Source: Rariglobus sp. | Lineage (GTDB): Bacteria > Verrucomicrobiota > Verrucomicrobiia > Opitutales > Opitutaceae | Assembly (NCBI GenBank): GCA_029266495.1 | Contig: JAQSWS010000002.1 | Coordinates: 61,593 to 125,592, forward strand | Length of the DNA stretch: 64,000 bases | Reading direction: 5' to 3' | Shown: one piece after another, positions 60,566-64,000 of the stretch | Numbering within the stretch: the first letter of the stretch is position 1 | How the letters are laid out: each line of letters opens with the position of its first letter | Notes under the pieces: generated by a model | What the model saw: the letters and a program-made list of their open reading frames with translations, nothing else | What the model was told of the DNA's origin: nothing | Database searches by the model: none | Made by a program: the position numbers and the translations under genes

Positions 60566-60569
60566 CAAA
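60547..60569. repeat. Perfect 23-base palindrome across the BASS stop codon
   Basis: TTTGTCACTT-AAT-AAGTGACAAA; encodes the last residues LSLNK and the TGA. It could be a terminator stem or an operator for the downstream gene. Confidence 0.6.
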
Positions 60570-60669
60570 ATTGTCCGGGCGTTCCGCCACCGCCGCTGCT
60601 GCCCTTGGTCAAACCAGTTGCGCTCGTCAGACCCTTCAGAATGCTTTCGCACCGCTCCTCGCTTCACTT

Positions 60670-62859
60670 ATGGCCTCTTCGCACGTCTGGAAATTTTTCC
60701 GCATCGGTGGTCTCGACCAGGCCGCCGTCGAAACCGGCGCCGACCTCCTCGCCCTCAAGCACCTTGACCAGAAACTCTGGGTCGCCCTGAGCTGCCCCGT
60801 CAAAGGCCTCGAGCTTGACGAAAAAACCCTGGCCCTGATCGACACCGACAAGGACGGCCGCATCCGCGCCCCCGAGTTGCTCGCCGCCATCGACTGGGCC
60901 GCCCTTCACCTCGAAGACCTGGGCGTCCTCCTCAAGGGCCGCGACGCCCTTCCCCTCGCCGCCTTCAAGACCACCACCCCCGAAGGCAAAGCCGTTCTCG
61001 CCTCCGCGCGGCACATCCTCGCCACCCTCGGCAAAACCGACGCCGCCGAGATCACGCTGGCCGACGCCGCCGACACCGCGCGCCTCTTCGCCTCCACTCC
61101 GTTCAATGGCGATGGCATCATCACGCCCGACTCCACCCCCGACGCCGCGCTTAAACTGATCATCGCCGACATCATCGCGACGATCGGCGGCACCCCCGAC
61201 CGGAATGGCGGCACCGGCGTCGATCAGAGCCGCATTGATTCGTTTTACGCCGACCTCTCCGCCTTCGCCACCTGGAGCGAACAAGGCGCGTCGCCCGCCG
61301 TGCTCACCTTCGGGGAAGGCACCGCCGCCGCCCTGTCCGCCATGCAGGCCGTCCGTGCCAAGATCGACGACTACTTCTCTCGCACGCGCCTCGCCGCGTT
61401 CGACTCCCGCGCCTTGTCCGCGCTTAACCGCTCCGAAGACGAATACCTGGCCCTCGCCTCCAAGGACCTCTCCCTCACCGTCCAGGAAGTCGCCGGGTTT
61501 CCCCTCTCCCGCATCGAGGCCGGCAAGCCGCTTCCCCTGCTCGACGCCGTCAACCCCGCCTGGGCCGCCGCCCTCGCCACGTTGCACACCGCCGTGGTCA
61601 CCCCGGTGTTCGGCGCCGCCAAGACCGCTCTCACGGAAGCCGACTGGACCACCCTCAAGGCCCGCCTCGGCGCCTACGAAACCTGGACCGCGACCATCCC
61701 CGGAGCCGCGGTCGCAAAGCTCGGCCTGGAACGCGTCAAAGCCCTCCTCGCCGCCGACCAGAAAAACGCCCTCACCGCGTTGATCGCCCAGGACAAGGCG
61801 CTCGATCCCGAGTTCACCGCGATCACCTCCGTCGAAAAACTCCTCCGCTACGCACGCGATTTCCGCGTGCTGCTGAATAATTTCGTCAACTTCTTCGACT
61901 TCTACTCGCCCGACCAGCTCGCGATTTTCCAGGCCGGCGTGCTCTACCTCGACAGCCGCAGCACCGAGTTCTGCATGCAGATCACCGCGCCCAACCCGCT
62001 CGCCGCGATGAGCAAGGCCTACATCGCCTACGTCGATTGCAAACGCGCCGGCGAAGCGCCCATCAAAATCGCCGCCTGCTTCACCCAAGGGGACAGCGAC
62101 TACCTCTTCGTCGGCCGCAACGGCATCTTCTACGACCGCAAGGGCCATGACTGGGACGCCACCATCACCAGCATCGTCGACAACCCCATCAGCATCCACC
62201 AGGCCTTCTGGTCCCCGTATAAAAAATTCGTGCGCATGATCGAGGAGCAGGTCGCCAAGCGCGCCGCCGCCGCCGATGCCGCCGCCAATACCAAACTGAC
62301 CACCGCGGCGACCCTCACCGCCAATGCCGACAAATCCGCCCCCCCCAAGCCCGGCGAACCCAAGAAAATCGACGTCGGCACGGTCGCCGCGCTCGGCGTC
62401 GCCGTCGGCGCGATCGGCGGAGCCGTCGGCGCGATCGCCACCGGCCTCGCCAAGCTCACGTATTACCAGATCCCGATGGTGATCGTCGGCATCATCCTGG
62501 TGATCTCGGTTCCCTCCATGCTCATCGCCTGGCTCAAGCTGCGCCAGCGCAACATCGGTCCGCTCCTGGAAAGCAACGGCTGGGCGATCAACGGACGGGT
62601 CAAGATCAACATCCCCTTCGGCACCAAGCTCACCGAACGCGCCCGCCTCCCCCTGGGCGCCCGGCGCACCCTCGCCGACCCCTATGCCGACGAGGAAACC
62701 GCCCGCCGCAAAACCCTGTTCGTGCTCCTCCTCATCCTCTTCGTTGTCGCCGCAGTCTGGATACGCTGGGATCACCATCAGCGTGGCCGCTATTTCTGGC
62801 AGCCCCAGCCCGAACCGGCTCCCGCGCCGGCCGCGACCGCTCCGGCTCCGGCCCCTTGA
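60670..62859 (+). CDS. Large unknown membrane protein with EF-hand-like motif
   Basis: 729 residues from ATG 60670. Residues 58-69 (DTDKDGRIRAPE) form a good EF-hand calcium loop; a second, partial one is FNGDGIITPD at about 145-154. A long helical soluble part follows (RDFRVLLNNFVNFFDFYSP; DYLFVGRNGIFYDRKGHDWDATITSI). Three helices near 572-594, 601-623 and 682-702 anchor it, and the C-terminus is Pro/Ala-rich. No enzymatic family recognised. It follows the BASS gene by 104 bases. Confidence 0.68.
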   Translation: MASSHVWKFFRIGGLDQAAVETGADLLALKHLDQKLWVALSCPVKGLELDEKTLALIDTDKDGRIRAPELLAAIDWAALHLEDLGVLLKGRDALPLAAFKTTTPEGKAVLASARHILATLGKTDAAEITLADAADTARLFASTPFNGDGIITPDSTPDAALKLIIADIIATIGGTPDRNGGTGVDQSRIDSFYADLSAFATWSEQGASPAVLTFGEGTAAALSAMQAVRAKIDDYFSRTRLAAFDSRALSALNRSEDEYLALASKDLSLTVQEVAGFPLSRIEAGKPLPLLDAVNPAWAAALATLHTAVVTPVFGAAKTALTEADWTTLKARLGAYETWTATIPGAAVAKLGLERVKALLAADQKNALTALIAQDKALDPEFTAITSVEKLLRYARDFRVLLNNFVNFFDFYSPDQLAIFQAGVLYLDSRSTEFCMQITAPNPLAAMSKAYIAYVDCKRAGEAPIKIAACFTQGDSDYLFVGRNGIFYDRKGHDWDATITSIVDNPISIHQAFWSPYKKFVRMIEEQVAKRAAAADAAANTKLTTAATLTANADKSAPPKPGEPKKIDVGTVAALGVAVGAIGGAVGAIATGLAKLTYYQIPMVIVGIILVISVPSMLIAWLKLRQRNIGPLLESNGWAINGRVKINIPFGTKLTERARLPLGARRTLADPYADEETARRKTLFVLLLILFVVAAVWIRWDHHQRGRYFWQPQPEPAPAPAATAPAPAP

Positions 62860-62879
62860 GGCAGGGACGGCCTGCCGTC
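62860..62879 (+). terminator. Hairpin after the EF-hand protein gene
   Basis: GGCAGG and CCTGCC around GACGG (alternative pairing GACGGC/GCCGTC), directly after the stop, before a convergent gene. No T-run. Confidence 0.4.
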
Positions 62880-62898
62880 GCCCCCGCCTCCGCCACCC

Positions 62899-63873
62899 TC
62901 ACACCACGCGATCCGCCATCGCGTCGCCGCCCTTTTCGAAGGCCGCGAGGTTTGCGAAGAAGTGCTTCACCAGCGCCACATCCTGGTCGCTGCGCCCACC
63001 CGCCGTGTGCGGAGTGATGAAACAGTTCGGCGCCGTCCATAACGGATTCGACGGCGGCAGCGGCTCCTCCGCAAACACGTCCAGATACGCCGCGCCCAGC
63101 CGTCCGCTTTCGAGCGCCTGCACCAGCGCGCGCTCGTCCACCGTCGTCCCGCGCCCGATGTTGTAGAAACGTGCGCCAGGCTTGCACGCCCCCAGGCGGC
63201 GCGCGTTGACGTAATTGCGCGACGCCTCGTTGTCCGGCAGCAGATTCACGATGTGGTCCGCCTCCGCCAGCACCGCCGTGACCCGGTCTTCCGAGATGAT
63301 GTGCACCCCGCGCTCGCTATGCGTCTTCCGGCGCACCGCAAAGAGTTTCACGCCGAAGGGCGCGAGCATTTCCGCCAGCCGGCGGGCGATCGTGCCGTAG
63401 CCGAGCAGCAACACCGTCTGCCCGTTGAGCAGCACCGATTCCGCGCGATGTTCAAAAAACTTCCATTGCCTCGCCCCGAGCTGCTCCGCATGCGAAGCCA
63501 GCAACTGCCGCCCGAGCGCCAGCATCATCGCCAGCACATGCTGCGCACACGGCTCGGCAAACACCGTTGAACTCGTCGTGAACGCCGACCCGCGTGCGCG
63601 AAACGCCTCCAGGAATTCCGGCGTGTCGTAACGCCCGTAACCCGCGCTCGTCACCGCCACCCACCTGATCCGCGCAAGGCGCAGGCACTCGGCCGCGTCG
63701 GGCTGGCCGAAGACCACGTCGGCCTCCTTAAAGCCGGCATCACTCGCACCCGCCACCAGCACGGATGCGGACCGTTTCTCCGCAAAGATCAACCGATGCC
63801 CCGGAAGGCCGTCCACCAGCAGTCGTTCAGCCGGAGCGGACAGTGCCGCGTTACACCAAATCGTAAGACTCAT
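62899..63873 (-). CDS. D-isomer-specific 2-hydroxyacid dehydrogenase
   Basis: 324 residues from ATG 63873. NAD motif VLLLGYGTIARRLAEMLAPFG, catalytic Arg in YNIGRGTTVDE, Glu in DVFAEEPLPP and His in FITPHTAGG. Same family as the operon enzyme at 44051-45112 but clearly a different subgroup (shorter N-terminus, different start SLTIWCNAALSAPAE). It would reduce a 2-oxoacid or oxidise a D-2-hydroxyacid in the cytoplasm. The 127 bases upstream to the window end hold a small CTACT/AGTAG hairpin (63883-63895) and a GTAGCGCCGGC stretch; I see no further gene start. Confidence 0.87.
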   Translation of the reverse strand: MSLTIWCNAALSAPAERLLVDGLPGHRLIFAEKRSASVLVAGASDAGFKEADVVFGQPDAAECLRLARIRWVAVTSAGYGRYDTPEFLEAFRARGSAFTTSSTVFAEPCAQHVLAMMLALGRQLLASHAEQLGARQWKFFEHRAESVLLNGQTVLLLGYGTIARRLAEMLAPFGVKLFAVRRKTHSERGVHIISEDRVTAVLAEADHIVNLLPDNEASRNYVNARRLGACKPGARFYNIGRGTTVDERALVQALESGRLGAAYLDVFAEEPLPPSNPLWTAPNCFITPHTAGGRSDQDVALVKHFFANLAAFEKGGDAMADRVV

Positions 63874-64000
63874 GGAAAACACCTACTCAAAGTAGCGCCG
63901 GCTTCCAGCCTGCATCTTGTTTCAATCTTCCATCCCGGGTCATCACGCCGCCGGAGTTGCTTTGCCACCGTCCGCGTGCTCGTTTGGCCCGATGTCCCCG

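Noticed and set aside
60664..62778. Minus-strand open frame of about 700 codons opposite the EF-hand protein gene
   Set aside because: Low-complexity Gly/Glu/Val translation typical of an antisense frame in GC-rich DNA.

Overview
The window looks like a chromosomal piece of a GC-rich bacterium of the Verrucomicrobiota, most likely Opitutaceae or a close relative. This is inferred from gene content. There are two PEP-CTERM proteins, a prepilin-like protein with the H-X9-DG ending, several glycoside hydrolases, lyases and esterases beside LacI/AraC regulators, and a TIGR03790-type protein. No rRNA, tRNA, CRISPR array, phage or transposase gene was found.

Layout. 0.2-7 kb: a carbohydrate block on the plus strand (two GH5-type enzymes, an arabinose-isomerase-like protein, an SGNH esterase) followed by an opposing AraC regulator. 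8-11 kb: a LamG/PEP-CTERM protein divergent from a heparinase II/III-like enzyme. 11-14.3 kb: glpD and adenine deaminase. 14.4-21.3 kb: an actin-like/membrane hybrid protein, thiD, an AbrB-VapC pair with a phosphatase-like gene, clpP, a TIGR03790 protein and crcB. 21.3-25.8 kb: a LacI regulator divergent from an FAD oxidoreductase and a two-domain esterase. 25.8-30.1 kb: small housekeeping and membrane genes, a RelE-type toxin-antitoxin pair and an LptF/G permease. 30.2-35.5 kb: a complete branched-chain amino acid-type ABC importer. 35.6-39 kb: two small genes, an MFS carrier and an unknown membrane protein. 39-50.4 kb: an eight-gene minus-strand operon (acetylesterase, sodium symporter, SDR, phosphomannose isomerase, 2-hydroxyacid dehydrogenase, DUF2264, alpha/beta hydrolase, exported heparinase-like lyase). 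50.5-56.5 kb: prepilin-like protein, PEP-CTERM protein, PL6 lyase and a convergent LacI regulator. 56.7-64 kb: subtilase, secreted protein, BASS transporter, EF-hand membrane protein, second 2-hydroxyacid dehydrogenase.

The 39-56 kb half reads as a polysaccharide-use region: secreted lyases and esterases release (possibly acetylated, uronate-containing) units, the symporter imports them, and SDR, dehydrogenase and isomerase act inside. This is an inference from families.

The most unusual structure is in the ABC importer. Its gene junctions carry 28-nt arrays of four heptamers (consensus GAGTNNA or its complement), set as inverted pairs. The arrays contain the stop codons of upstream genes and encode the ends of LivM and LivG. 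In one junction the space between the paired arrays holds a complete 23S-IVP-like four-helix-bundle gene. This resembles the hairpin-flanked intervening sequences of some 23S rRNA genes, but here it lies inside a protein-coding operon.
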